NCBI GenBank assembly: GCA_965198325.1 | Contig: CBDAPE010000017.1 | Coordinates: forward strand, 310,001 to 374,000 | DNA: 64,000 bases | Direction of reading: 5' to 3' | Source of the DNA: CBDAPE01 sp965198325 | Lineage (GTDB): Bacteria > Pseudomonadota > Alphaproteobacteria > UBA828 > JAPUJA01 | Shown: piece by piece, positions 53,380 through 61,255 of the stretch | Layout: every line of letters begins with the position of its first letter | Numbering within the stretch: position 1 is the first letter of the stretch | Program-made: the position numbers and the translations under genes | Notes under the pieces: generated by a model | Seen by the model: only the letters and a program-made list of their open reading frames with translations | Databases searched by the model: none | Told to the model about the DNA's origin: nothing

Positions 53380-54360
53380 TTATGCCGCCTGCTGGTTATG
53401 GGCCAAGCGGCGTTTACGGATGGTCAGGACTTTGATCTTTCTCCTTCTCTCGATGATGGCGTGGTTCCGACCGCAGTAGACGTCGGCTGGCGTTAGATTG
53501 CCGAGGCTTTCGTGGTAACGGCGGTGGTTGTAGTGCTCGACGAAGGTGCTGACGGTGGCCTCAAGATCGCCCGGCAGATAGTAGTTCTCCAGCAGGACGC
53601 GGTTCTTCAGGGTCTGATGCCAGCGTTCGATCTTGCCCTGGGTCTGGGGATGGTTTGGCGCGCCACGGACGTGATCCATGCCCTGCCCCTTGAGCCAGGC
53701 TGCAAGATCGCCGGCAATATAGGACGAGCCGTTGTCGCTGAGCAACCGGGGCTTGTGAGCGACCTCGGCGCTGTCACAACCCGATGCTTCGAGGGCCAGC
53801 TTGAGCGTGTCGGTGACGTCGTCGGCCCGCATGGTGGTGCACAGCTTCCAGGCGATGATGTATCTGGAATAGTCATCGAGGATCGTCGACAGATAGAACC
53901 AGCCCCAGCAGATCACCTTGAGGTAGGTGAAGTCGGTCTGCCATAGTTGGTTCGGGGCCGTGGTCTTGTCGCGGAACTCATCGGCAGCCTTGATGACGAC
54001 GAAGGCCGGGCTGGTGATCAGGTCGTGGGCCTTGAGCAAGCGGTAGACGGACGCTTCCGAGACGAAGTAGCCCTTGGTGTCAGTGAACGTCACCGCCAGT
54101 TCCCGCGGCGACAGCTCCGGCTCATCGAGGGCCAGATCCACGATCTGGCGGCGGACATCGTCGGGGATACGGTTCCACACCCGGCCGGGACCACGGGTAC
54201 GGTCTTCAAGGCCGGCTTCGCCGAAGGCCCGGTAACGATCGTACCACCTGTAGAATGTGGTCGCCGGAATGCCCAGCTTGTCCAGGGTACGCCGGACCGG
54301 CAGGTGGGAGCGTTCGACTAGCCGGATGATCTCCAGCTTCTCGGCGGCGGGGAACCTCAT
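53380..54360 (-). CDS. IS3/IS481-like transposase (single ORF)
   Basis: 326 residues in one frame. N-terminal HTH (KLEIIRLVERSHLPVRRTLD, PATTFYRWYDRYRAFGEAGL), second helical domain, then an rve integrase core: LWQTDFTYLKVICWGWFYLS (Asp), RLLSDNGSSYIAGDLAAWL (Asp), HPQTQGKIERWHQTLKNRVL (Glu). C-terminal basic tail RKIKVLTIRKRRLAHNQQAA. Intact. Fragments of relatives occur at 35283 and 47690. Confidence 0.92.
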   Translation of the reverse strand: MRFPAAEKLEIIRLVERSHLPVRRTLDKLGIPATTFYRWYDRYRAFGEAGLEDRTRGPGRVWNRIPDDVRRQIVDLALDEPELSPRELAVTFTDTKGYFVSEASVYRLLKAHDLITSPAFVVIKAADEFRDKTTAPNQLWQTDFTYLKVICWGWFYLSTILDDYSRYIIAWKLCTTMRADDVTDTLKLALEASGCDSAEVAHKPRLLSDNGSSYIAGDLAAWLKGQGMDHVRGAPNHPQTQGKIERWHQTLKNRVLLENYYLPGDLEATVSTFVEHYNHRRYHESLGNLTPADVYCGRNHAIIERRRKIKVLTIRKRRLAHNQQAA

Positions 54361-54680
54361 TCGTCGTCTCCCCCAGCCCCGGTCATGCTTTTTTTTAGGG
54401 AATTACCCTATTACGTTGACGGCGACACATCCTGTGCATTGACGGGGTGAAACCACAAGGTGTAGATTTGTCATAGCCGCGACGCATCGCGGTGGCCATC
54501 AACGCAAAAGGCCAGGATAGGACCTGGCCCGAGCGCCCCGAGAGGGGAAATGATGGTCCGGTGTTGCAGTGTGAGAGCGCACCGAAACGGATCAAAGAAA
54601 CGCGGTCATCTTAACGACTCCCGCGAATCCGTCAAGTGCGCTCTCCTTATTCGGCCATCCGGCTGAGAAAGGAACGCATT
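54361..54680. other. IS flank and hairpin-rich intergenic region
   Basis: The first 60 bp are the transposon's left flank with a T8 run. A seven-bp stem GGCCAGG/CCTGGCC (54510-54516, 54523-54529), then CCCC GAGA GGGG at 54536-54547, give two consecutive hairpins. This might be a small RNA or a terminator for a lost gene; no ORF is supported. Confidence 0.4.
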
Positions 54681-54845
54681 ATGCGTGACGATGACCGAGC
54701 CACAAAGCTCAAGGTGCTGAGGGAATTTTGCAGCAGAATCACGAAATTGGATTTGGAAGGAAAGTCCATCGGTCGAATCTATCTGGGTAAGGATTTGATT
54801 TGGGATAAGAAAAACACGCAAGGCGGGGCAAAGGTGTCAACGTAA
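54681..54845 (+). CDS. Small basic protein, 54 aa, unknown
   Basis: ATG at 54681 with AAAGGA 8 nt upstream. It reads MRDDDRATKLKVLREFCSRI, TKLDLEGKSIGRIYLGKDLI, WDKKNTQGGAKVST. The last few codons overlap an IS3 terminus at 54833, so the natural C-terminus may be lost. No family recognised. Codon pattern and ribosome site support translation. Confidence 0.45.
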   Translation: MRDDDRATKLKVLREFCSRITKLDLEGKSIGRIYLGKDLIWDKKNTQGGAKVST

Positions 54846-55286
54846 TGTGGTAATCCCCTTTTTTTAGCAGCCGGTTGTCCAGCACCTGTTCGGCCAGCGC
54901 CTCCTTGAGGTCGCGCATCTCTTTGCGCAGGTCCTTGACCTCACCCGAGGACGCCTGGCGTGCGGTATCGCCCGAAAGCCGTTTCTTGCCGGCCTCGAGG
55001 AACTCCTTCGACCAGCTGTAGTAAAGGCTCTCGGCGATCCCTTCCCGGCGGCACAGCTCAGCGATGCTGTCCTCGCCACGTAGGCCCGACAACACGATCC
55101 GGATCTTCTCTTCGGCCGAATACTGCTTGCGTGTCTTGCGCCGGATATCCCGAACCGTCTGCTCAGCGCTGGCTCTCGAACTCATAGATTTCTGTCTCAT
55201 CTTCATTCCCTTGGTCACGACGCTGAGCCAAAAATCCTCCGTTACGCAATCAACTCTATCTGTCCCATAGGCGCTGACGGCGGACA
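54833..55286 (-). mobile_element. IS3-family remnant with OrfA only
   Basis: Begins TGTCAACGTAATGTGGTAAT at 54833. The minus-strand OrfA runs from 55185 (MSSRASAEQTVRDIRRKTRK, EEKIRIVLSGLRGEDSIAEL, CRREGIAESLYYSWSKEF, LRKEMRDLKEALAEQVLDNR, LLKKG) to the A7G4 slippery site, where OrfB would start. OrfB is missing; a matching OrfB C-terminus is at 58926-59092. The right side runs to a 154-bp repeat. Confidence 0.82.
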
Positions 55287-55440
55287 GTCGTCTTTGGACT
55301 GGACTTGCTACGCCAGGATGATGTCGAGTTTGCCAGGAGGATCGGATGGTGCGGATATTCAAAGGGTCTTGCCTGGCCAAGCAGATTTTGGCGGTGGTAT
55401 CGCAGCGGGGTTTGGTACTAGTCAGCATGGCGGTGGTTGT
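55287..55440 (-). repeat. 154-bp repeat, copy 2 (uninterrupted)
   Basis: Uninterrupted version of 26994-27128 plus 27977-27995, with an unoccupied CTAG at 55417-55420 where copy 1 holds an IS5. It is likely the terminal region of an IS1595-like element. Confidence 0.85.
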
Positions 55441-55453
55441 TGTTGGTGGTGAC

Positions 55454-55860
55454 TGTAAATTTCCCATTTGTGGCAACCCAAAATTTCTCGCTTTTGACTT
55501 GTCGCTGACGGTGCGCCGGGCCGCTGTGTTGGCTTTGCCAACAGTGCGGGAAGCGGTGCGCAGATGTATGGATGGGAGATCAGGATGTTGTTGAAGCCCT
55601 ATCTGGATCAGGGCGTCTCGAAGGCGGAGTTGTCGAGACGGTTCGGAGTGAACCGTCGCACGATCCACTATTGGATCGAGACGGGCCATCTGGACCGGGA
55701 TCTGTCGGCCGGTGCGCGAGGGTATACGCCGCGTCCCCCGGTAGCTCACAAGCTGGATCCCTACAAGGGAATCATCGACGCGCGTCTCGAGGCTTTCCCG
55801 AAGCTGTCGGCGAAGCGGCTGTTCGACGAGGTCCGTGCGGCGGGTTATCCGAGCGGTTAC
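55454..55860 (+). mobile_element. istA: Third IS21 type: left end and istA N-terminus
   Basis: Terminus TGTAAATTTCCCATTTGTGG at 55454 with a second repeat CCAAAATTTCTCGCTTTTGA. From 55564 IstA begins MYGWEIRMLLKPYLDQGVSK, HTH LSRRFGVNRRTIHYWIETG, PYKGIIDARLEAFPKLSAKR. It is cut after RAAGYPSGY near 55860. Same type as the element entering at 63791. Confidence 0.85.
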
Positions 55861-55980
55861 CCTTGTCTTTTCCATCAACGCTCACCACGAGAGCTCTTTA
55901 CCCTCGCAGCTTGAGGCGGTTTGGAACCTGCTCCTGCAAGCCGGTTCCGAGGGGCCCTCCCTCATCACTTGCACAGCACC

Positions 55981-56008
55981 GCACACCCTATCGTTCGTTA
56001 GGGTGTGC
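55981..56008. repeat. Perfect 10-bp stem-loop
   Basis: GCACACCCTA, loop TCGTTCGT, TAGGGTGTGC. It lies in a 150-bp stretch (55861-56013) between an IS21 and an IS6 fragment. A plus-strand frame across this stretch (SINAHHESSLPSQLEAVWNL) reads plausibly but has no start or end of its own. Confidence 0.6.
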
Positions 56009-56013
56009 GTTCA

Positions 56014-56279
56014 TGGCACACACCGGGCCGAGAACTCGCACCAGCCGTTCCGACGACGGGAAAGGGCAATGGCCAATTTCAGGGACGTAAAGACCCTGCA
56101 GAAATTCGCCGCCGTCCATGCTTCGATCCACAACTACTTCAACCACGAACGCCATCTCAACCGACGCGATATTTTCAAACAAGCCCGAGCCGCCGCCTTG
56201 GCCGAGTGGCGTCAATTAGCAGCCTGAGGCCGTTTGATTGTAGGTTCTACAAGTCCTGTCCAGTTAGTCTGACAGTGCC
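56014..56279 (+). mobile_element. IS6 remnant: transposase C-terminus and right end
   Basis: RAENSHQPFRRRERAMANFR to AALAEWRQLAA, stop at 56227, then the terminal repeat, inverted GGCACTGTCAGACTAACTGG, ending at 56279. The catalytic Glu is present, both Asp are gone. Confidence 0.88.
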
Positions 56280-56352
56280 TGCTGAAAAACTCTTGGCATT
56301 GAAGGGAATGCAGTGATTGGCTGTGGGTTCGGAGGATCGAAGCGAGGTTGTC

Positions 56353-57564
56353 ATGCGTGGCAGTGCCAGCGAGCCGCTGCCGCGCCTCTCCAACCGGGCT
56401 GCCCGGAAGCTGTTCCTCGACCGGCACGGCCTTGGGCGCCCGCAGGAGGGAGAAGATCTTACAGGGCTAATCGAGCGTCTGGGCTTCGTCCAGATCGACA
56501 GCATCGTCACGGTCGAGCGCGCCCACCATATGATTCTGGCCTCCCGGCGCAGAAGCTACCGGCCGCAACAACTCGACGACCTGCTACAACGGAGGCGCGC
56601 GCTCTTCGAGCACTGGACCCACGATGCGTCGGTCATTCCCATGTCGTTCTATCCCCATTGGCGGCTGCGCTTCCGCCGCGACGCCGACAGGCTGCGCGCG
56701 CGCTGGCTGAAATGGCGCCGGGCGGGGTTCGAGGACCGGTTCGACGATGTGCTGGAGCGCATTCGCGAGGGCGGGCCCGTCATGGCGCGCGAATTTGGCG
56801 GCGGCCGACGGCGTGACGCATCCGGCTGGTGGGACTGGCATCCGTCGAAGACGGCGCTGGAATTCCTCTGGCGCACCGGCGCGCTCGCCATCGACCGGCG
56901 CGAGGGGTTCCAGAAGGTCTTCGACCTGGCCGACCGCGTGATCCCGGATCCCTTCCGCGCCGCCGTGCCGGACGACCGGGAAACGCTCGACTGGGCATGC
57001 GCGGGCGCTCTCGACCGGCTCGGCTTCGCTTCGACCCGAGAGATCGCAGCCTTCTGGGACACCGCTTCTCTCGACGAGGCGCGGGCCTGGAGCGCCGCCC
57101 GGGACACCAGCGAACTGGTCGAGGTGGAGGTGGAAGGCGCGCGGCCCGGTGAGGCCCGCCACCTGTTCGCGCGTCCCGACATATGCGGGCAGGTCGAACG
57201 GGCGCCGGAGCTGTCCGCCGGGGTGCGCGTGCTCAGCCCCTTTGACCCGCTGCTGCGCGATCGCACGCGCACCGAATGGCTGTTCGGCTTCCGCTATCGC
57301 ATCGAGATCTATGTGCCGGAAAAAAAGCGAGAATACGGCTACTACGTGTTCCCGCTGCTAGAAGGCGACCGGCTGGTCGGGCGTATCGACATGCGCCGTC
57401 GGGAGGGCCGACTGTGCGTGCGGGCGCTCTGGCCCGAGCGCGGCGTGCGACTCGGCAAGGGTCGGCTGGAGCGTATCGGGAGCGAACTCGATCGCATCGC
57501 CCGCTTCTGCGGCGGCGACGGCCCGGTCTTCGAGAACGGTTGGATCAGGGAGAGCCGGGAATAG
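56353..57564 (+). CDS. YcaQ-family winged-helix DNA glycosylase-like protein
   Basis: 403 residues from the ATG at 56353 (GAGG upstream); an in-frame GTG at 56317 is less likely. It matches the DUF1006/YcaQ family of interstrand-crosslink DNA glycosylases: RLSNRAARKLFLDRHGLGRP, LGFVQIDSIVTVERAHHMIL with the QID (Q47, D49) catalytic-type motif, ALFEHWTHDASVIPMSFYPH, and the tail LSPFDPLLRDRTRTEWLFGF, RIEIYVPEKKREYGYYVFPL. E. coli YcaQ uses a QxQ motif; the Asp here is seen in other branches. Intact. Confidence 0.85.
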   Translation: MRGSASEPLPRLSNRAARKLFLDRHGLGRPQEGEDLTGLIERLGFVQIDSIVTVERAHHMILASRRRSYRPQQLDDLLQRRRALFEHWTHDASVIPMSFYPHWRLRFRRDADRLRARWLKWRRAGFEDRFDDVLERIREGGPVMAREFGGGRRRDASGWWDWHPSKTALEFLWRTGALAIDRREGFQKVFDLADRVIPDPFRAAVPDDRETLDWACAGALDRLGFASTREIAAFWDTASLDEARAWSAARDTSELVEVEVEGARPGEARHLFARPDICGQVERAPELSAGVRVLSPFDPLLRDRTRTEWLFGFRYRIEIYVPEKKREYGYYVFPLLEGDRLVGRIDMRRREGRLCVRALWPERGVRLGKGRLERIGSELDRIARFCGGDGPVFENGWIRESRE

Positions 57565-57584
57565 CGGGAACAGGCCGGGTTCCT

Positions 57585-58925
57585 GAGAGTGTCAGATATC
57601 TTGTGTAAATGAGTGCCGTGGGTCCAATATTTAGTATGGGAGGACCTACGATGAGGACTATCAGACCTGAACTTCTGGACGAACTTCTGGCCGATTACGA
57701 GAAGCCGGATGACCTGCTGGGCGAAGACGGGCTGTTCAAGCAGCTCAAGGCGGTGCTCTTGGAGCGGGCGCTTGACGCCGAGCTGAGCGATCACCTGGGC
57801 TACGAGAAGGGTGACCCGGCCGGTCGCGGCACGGGTAACAGCCGCAACGGCTACTCGGACAAGACGGTGCTGAGCGAGGATGGCGAGATCGATATCGCCG
57901 TGCCGCGCGACCGCACCGGCACGTTCGACCCGCTGATCGTGCCCAAGGGCGAACGCCGTCTCGAGGGCTTCGACGATCGCATCGTGTCGCTGTATGCCCG
58001 CGGCATGACGGTGCACGAGATACGTGGCCATCTGCAGGAGCTTTACGGGGTCGCGGTTTCGCCGGACCTGATCAGCCGGGTCACCGACGTGGTACTCGAG
58101 GAGGTCCGCGAATGGCAGAACCGACCGCTCGATGCGGTCTATCCGGTGGTGTTCTTTGACGCGCTGCGGGTCAAGATCCGCGACGAAGGCCTGGTGCGCA
58201 ACAAAGCAGTCTACGTTGCACTGGCCCTCACCGCTGAAGGCGAGAAGGAGGTTCTCGGGCTGTGGATCGAGCAGACCGAAGGCGCCAAGTTCTGGCTCAA
58301 GGTGATGAACGACCTCAAGACCCGCGGCGTCGCTGACATCCTGATCGCCGTGGTCGACGGCCTCAAGGGCTTCCCCGAGGCGATAACAACGGTGTTCCCC
58401 GAGACCACGGTGCAGACCTGCATCGTGCATCTGATCCGCAGTTCGCTGGCGTTCGTGTCGTGGAAGGACCGAAAGAGGATCATGCCCGATATCAAGGCGA
58501 TCTACCGCGCCGAAACCGCCGAGACCGCGGCGGCCAAGCTCGACGAGTTCGAGGCCAAATGGGGCGAGCGCTATCCGGCGATCGCGCCCAGCTGGCGCCG
58601 CGCCTGGGAGCAGGTGGTGCCGATGTTCGCGTTCCCGCCGGCGATCCGCAAGATGATCTACACCACCAACGCGCTGGAGAGCCTGCACCGATCTTTGCGC
58701 AAGATCATCAAGACACGCGGTAGCTTCCCCAACGACGAGGCGGCGGTCAAGCTGTTGTTCCTGGCGATCCGCAATGCCGGTGTCGGCTGGAAACGGCCTA
58801 TTGAATGGACCGCCGCAATGGGGCAGTTTGCGATCCTGTTCGAGGATCGCTTTCCGGCCTCAGCGCGCTGAGGCCGGAAACAATGTCGCCCACGGCGTCA
58901 CTTACACAGACAATCGGACACACCC
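57585..58925 (+). mobile_element. IS256-family element, copy 2 (1341 bp)
   Basis: Ends GAGAGTGTCAGAT at 57585 and, inverted, GGGTGTGTCCGAT at 58925, flanked by the 8-bp direct repeat GGGTTCCT (57577-57584, 58926-58933). It inserted into an IS3 OrfB remnant 20 bp after the YcaQ-family stop codon. Confidence 0.95.
57651..58871 (+). CDS. IS256-family transposase, copy 2
   Basis: 406 residues, start at 57651 with GGGAGG upstream. All catalytic blocks are as in copy 1 (FFDALRVKIRD, VVDGLKGF, TTNALESLHRSLRK). Essentially identical to copy 1, so either could drive both elements. An antisense 448-codon frame on the minus strand is a composition artefact. Confidence 0.95.
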   Translation: MRTIRPELLDELLADYEKPDDLLGEDGLFKQLKAVLLERALDAELSDHLGYEKGDPAGRGTGNSRNGYSDKTVLSEDGEIDIAVPRDRTGTFDPLIVPKGERRLEGFDDRIVSLYARGMTVHEIRGHLQELYGVAVSPDLISRVTDVVLEEVREWQNRPLDAVYPVVFFDALRVKIRDEGLVRNKAVYVALALTAEGEKEVLGLWIEQTEGAKFWLKVMNDLKTRGVADILIAVVDGLKGFPEAITTVFPETTVQTCIVHLIRSSLAFVSWKDRKRIMPDIKAIYRAETAETAAAKLDEFEAKWGERYPAIAPSWRRAWEQVVPMFAFPPAIRKMIYTTNALESLHRSLRKIIKTRGSFPNDEAAVKLLFLAIRNAGVGWKRPIEWTAAMGQFAILFEDRFPASAR

Positions 58926-59136
58926 GGGTTCCTTCGGCCGTGGCGCTCATTCGAGGCCGTCGAGCTCGCTACTCTGGAATGGGTCGATTGGTTCAACAAC
59001 CGGCGGCTCCTGGAGCCCATCGGAAACATCCCGCCGACCGAAGCCGAGGAACCCCACTACGCCATGCTGGAGCAGTCAGACATGGCGGCGTGACTCAAAC
59101 TAAATGGCCTCCGCCAAACCCGGCGCGGTTCAGATC
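58926..59136 (+). mobile_element. IS3 OrfB C-terminus and right end
   Basis: Reads RSFEAVELATLEWVDWFNNR, RLLEPIGNIPPTEAEEPHYA and MLEQSDMAA, then a stop at 59092, followed by the IS3 terminal region (AAATGGCCTCCGCCAAACCC). It lacks the catalytic core. It probably belongs to the IS3 type whose OrfA head is at 54833-55185. Confidence 0.82.
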
Positions 59137-59197
59137 AGCCCCACAAGCTAATTATTAGACCCGCCGCAAGCAAGCCCGCCATAATCCCGAAGATCAT
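59135..59197 (-). CDS. Possible 20-aa hydrophobic ORF
   Basis: Minus strand ATG at 59197 encodes MIFGIMAGLLAAGLIISLWG, a single membrane span, with GGGGTG 6 nt upstream. The reading frame is open without a start for several codons before (VNEWGALM), so it may be a remnant or an N-terminally extended peptide. It is similar in character, not in sequence, to the 19-aa ORFs. Weak evidence. Confidence 0.25.
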   Translation of the reverse strand: MIFGIMAGLLAAGLIISLWG

Positions 59198-59235
59198 CAG
59201 GGCACCCCATTCATTGACGCCACACCTCTCACGCC

Positions 59236-59490
59236 ATGACGCCTACACCGGTCGCGCAAGACTTCCTCTATCACATCACTGTCACAGGTGAACCACAAGG
59301 CGAAGAAGTTGAAACTGCTCAAGTGCAACACCCGATGAGGTCGAAGCTCTGGCGCCGCTATCTGTCGACGGCCCGCCTATTGGCGATGAGGCACTTCGGC
59401 GCACTCTATCTGCGTTGGCTCGAACCCGGTATCTACCGGAGCTATCGGCGCCTGCTGGATGCCGGTGTCAGCGAGAAGATGGCGATGGCC
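59236..59490 (+). pseudogene. Unrecognised ORF fragment cut by IS3
   Basis: Reads MRSKLWRRYLSTARLLAMRH, FGALYLRWLEPGIYRSYRRL, LDAGVSEKMAMA and then enters the IS3 end at 59491. Amphipathic, Arg/Leu-rich. The start (59236) has no ribosome site. Coding status is uncertain and no family is recognised. Confidence 0.3.
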
Positions 59491-59514
59491 TGCCCCCGAT
59501 TAGTGGTCCAGCGC

Positions 59515-60420
59515 TTAAGTTAGAGTTTGGCGCGGGTTAAGTTGATGGGCCGCCCGTAGCCCCTCAACAGGGTAGGTTGGCCCCTCAACGTTTGGCAAGA
59601 TGGTTTCTGGGGCCGGCGGTCTGTATCCGAGCGAGCTATGCGGCCGGATGGTATTATAGTGATGGCGCCATCGTTCGATCAGCACTTTGGCCTGCTTCAG
59701 TGTAGAGAAGATCTCCGTGTTCAGGATTTCGTCCCGGAGCTTTGAGTTGAAGCTCTCGTTGTATCCGTTCTCCCAAGGTGACCCGGGCTCGATATAGAGG
59801 GTCTTGACGCCGATCCTGCCGAGCCAGTCGCGGACGGCATGAGCGGTAAACTCTGAGCCGTTGTCGGAACGGATATGATCCGGCGGGCCATGTTGGACGA
59901 AGAGCTCGGTCAGACAATGGAGGACATTGTCCGAGTTCAATCTTCGCTCGACGACAACGGCCATGCACCGCCTGGTGAACTCATCGATCACGGTGAGCAT
60001 GCGGAACGTCCTCCCATCGTGTGTTCGATCCATGACGAAGTCATAGGACCAGACGTGATTGGGCCAGCACGGCCGCAGACGGATGCAGGATCCGTCGTTG
60101 AGCCACAGCCTGCCCCGTTTCGGTTGCTTCTGTGGGAGCTTCAGCCCCTCCCGCCGCCAGATGCGCTGGACCCGCTTGGCGTTCACGTGCCAACCTTCGG
60201 TCCTGAGCAAGGCAGTGATCCGCCGATCGCCATATCTGCCATACTGGCTGGCCAAGCGGATGATCGCGGCCGTGAGGGCCTCTTCATCATCCCGACCACG
60301 GGGTCTCTTGCGCTGGGTTGAGCGATGTTGGCCTGCAACAGCACAGGCCCGTCGCTCGGAGATCCCCAGTTCGGCCTGGAGATGATCAACACACTGCCGG
60401 CGACGGGCGGGGCTTAGCAA
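59515..60420 (-). CDS. IS3 transposase OrfB, complete-element copy
   Basis: 301 residues, differing from 37964-38869 at about three sites (ASQYGRYGD, ETILPNVEG, LRAAHQLN). DDE residues are as in that copy. Intact. Confidence 0.93.
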   Translation of the reverse strand: MLSPARRRQCVDHLQAELGISERRACAVAGQHRSTQRKRPRGRDDEEALTAAIIRLASQYGRYGDRRITALLRTEGWHVNAKRVQRIWRREGLKLPQKQPKRGRLWLNDGSCIRLRPCWPNHVWSYDFVMDRTHDGRTFRMLTVIDEFTRRCMAVVVERRLNSDNVLHCLTELFVQHGPPDHIRSDNGSEFTAHAVRDWLGRIGVKTLYIEPGSPWENGYNESFNSKLRDEILNTEIFSTLKQAKVLIERWRHHYNTIRPHSSLGYRPPAPETILPNVEGPTYPVEGLRAAHQLNPRQTLT

Positions 60421-60692
60421 TTTCCCTCAAGCGCCTCTTTCAAGATCAGCTTATCCAACGTCAGATCCGAGATCGCCTTGCGGAGACGGCCATTCTCCTT
60501 CTCCAGGTCCTTCAGACGCTTGGCCTGGTCAGTACGAAGGCCGCCATATTCCTTGCGCCAGCGATAGTAACTCTGCTCCGATACGCCGAGCGTGCGACAA
60601 GCTTGACCAACCGACTGGCCCTGCGCCAAAGCCACCTCGGCTTCGCGCAACATGCTGATAATCCGTTCTGAGGTGTAGCGTTTACGGCTCAT
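60414..60692 (-). CDS. IS3 transposase OrfA, complete-element copy
   Basis: 92 residues from 60692 with AGGAGG upstream. Differs from 37692-37970 mainly in RYTSERIIS against RYTPEQIIS. HTH and coiled coil intact; 7-bp overlap with OrfB. Confidence 0.93.
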   Translation of the reverse strand: MSRKRYTSERIISMLREAEVALAQGQSVGQACRTLGVSEQSYYRWRKEYGGLRTDQAKRLKDLEKENGRLRKAISDLTLDKLILKEALEGNC

Positions 60693-60762
60693 TTCGTCCT
60701 CCTTTCGAGGGGGCAAAATGCGCCAAACTCTTCAATAAATCTGGACCACTTTTAGGGGGTCA

Positions 60763-61255
60763 CTCCAGCCTTGACTCTGTTATGCGGAACCCTCTCACTG
60801 TCCCCCGAGGAGCTCGGGCGCTTGATAGTTAGCTCGAGGCGCGGCCCGGTCGCCAACTTAAACAGAGAGGAGGCTACTAGCACCGTCCAGTCGGACGGCA
60901 CGCAGCGAAGCGTCTCACAGCCTCCTTCATTTCTCGCAGATGTAGAGGAGTCCCAAGACTCCGAGGTGGAGCTCTCTATGTTGAAGTCAATACCGAATTA
61001 TGGTAAGGTGCGCTTTTAGCAATGGGAACCGAGCGACTCAGTTGCCATTTGTCTTGTTTCGGGCCGTTTACCTCCGTTCGTGGGTTGGCGCCCTTGGTTT
61101 TTGCGTCAGGTATTAAGGGGTTGACTTCCGGTCATGCCTCATCAGACAATGCGAACGGCAATCACCTAGCGGACTACCCGCGAAAACCTATCTTTGGTGT
61201 GCGTTTCGGTCTAGGCGGAAGCTGGGCTGTTATGATTCAATTAGAGGGGAATACC
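60763..61255. other. 493-bp region upstream of the surface lipoprotein
   Basis: No gene is convincing (an 82-codon frame at 60771 lacks a start context and a family). A candidate promoter is described at 61121-61150. The in-frame extension of the lipoprotein ORF upstream to 61022 would bury the signal peptide and is rejected. Confidence 0.5.
61121..61150 (+). promoter_or_regulatory. Possible sigma-70 promoter
   Basis: TTGACT (61121-61126), 18-bp spacer, GACAAT (61145-61150), 105 bp before the lipoprotein start. The -35 is good, the -10 is fair. Confidence 0.35.

Larger units (their letters stand above)
59491..60762 (-). mobile_element. IS3-family element, complete (1272 bp)
   Basis: Ends TGCCCCCGATTAGTGGTCCA at 59491 and, inverted, TGACCCCCTAAAAGTGGTCC at 60762. 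They share AGTGGTCCAG and an inner GAGTTTGGCGC. Both ORFs are intact. The left flank GGCCA is the same as the right flank of the copy at 38893. Confidence 0.92.

Noticed and set aside
54440..54620. Riboswitch or known small RNA between the transposase and the 54-aa gene
   Set aside because: Two small hairpins are present but match no riboswitch consensus I know; kept only as a hairpin region.
57342..58688. 448-codon minus-strand frame opposite IS256 copy 2, repeated opposite copy 1 (22311-23579)
   Set aside because: It recurs only because the IS recurs; no start site, no family features.
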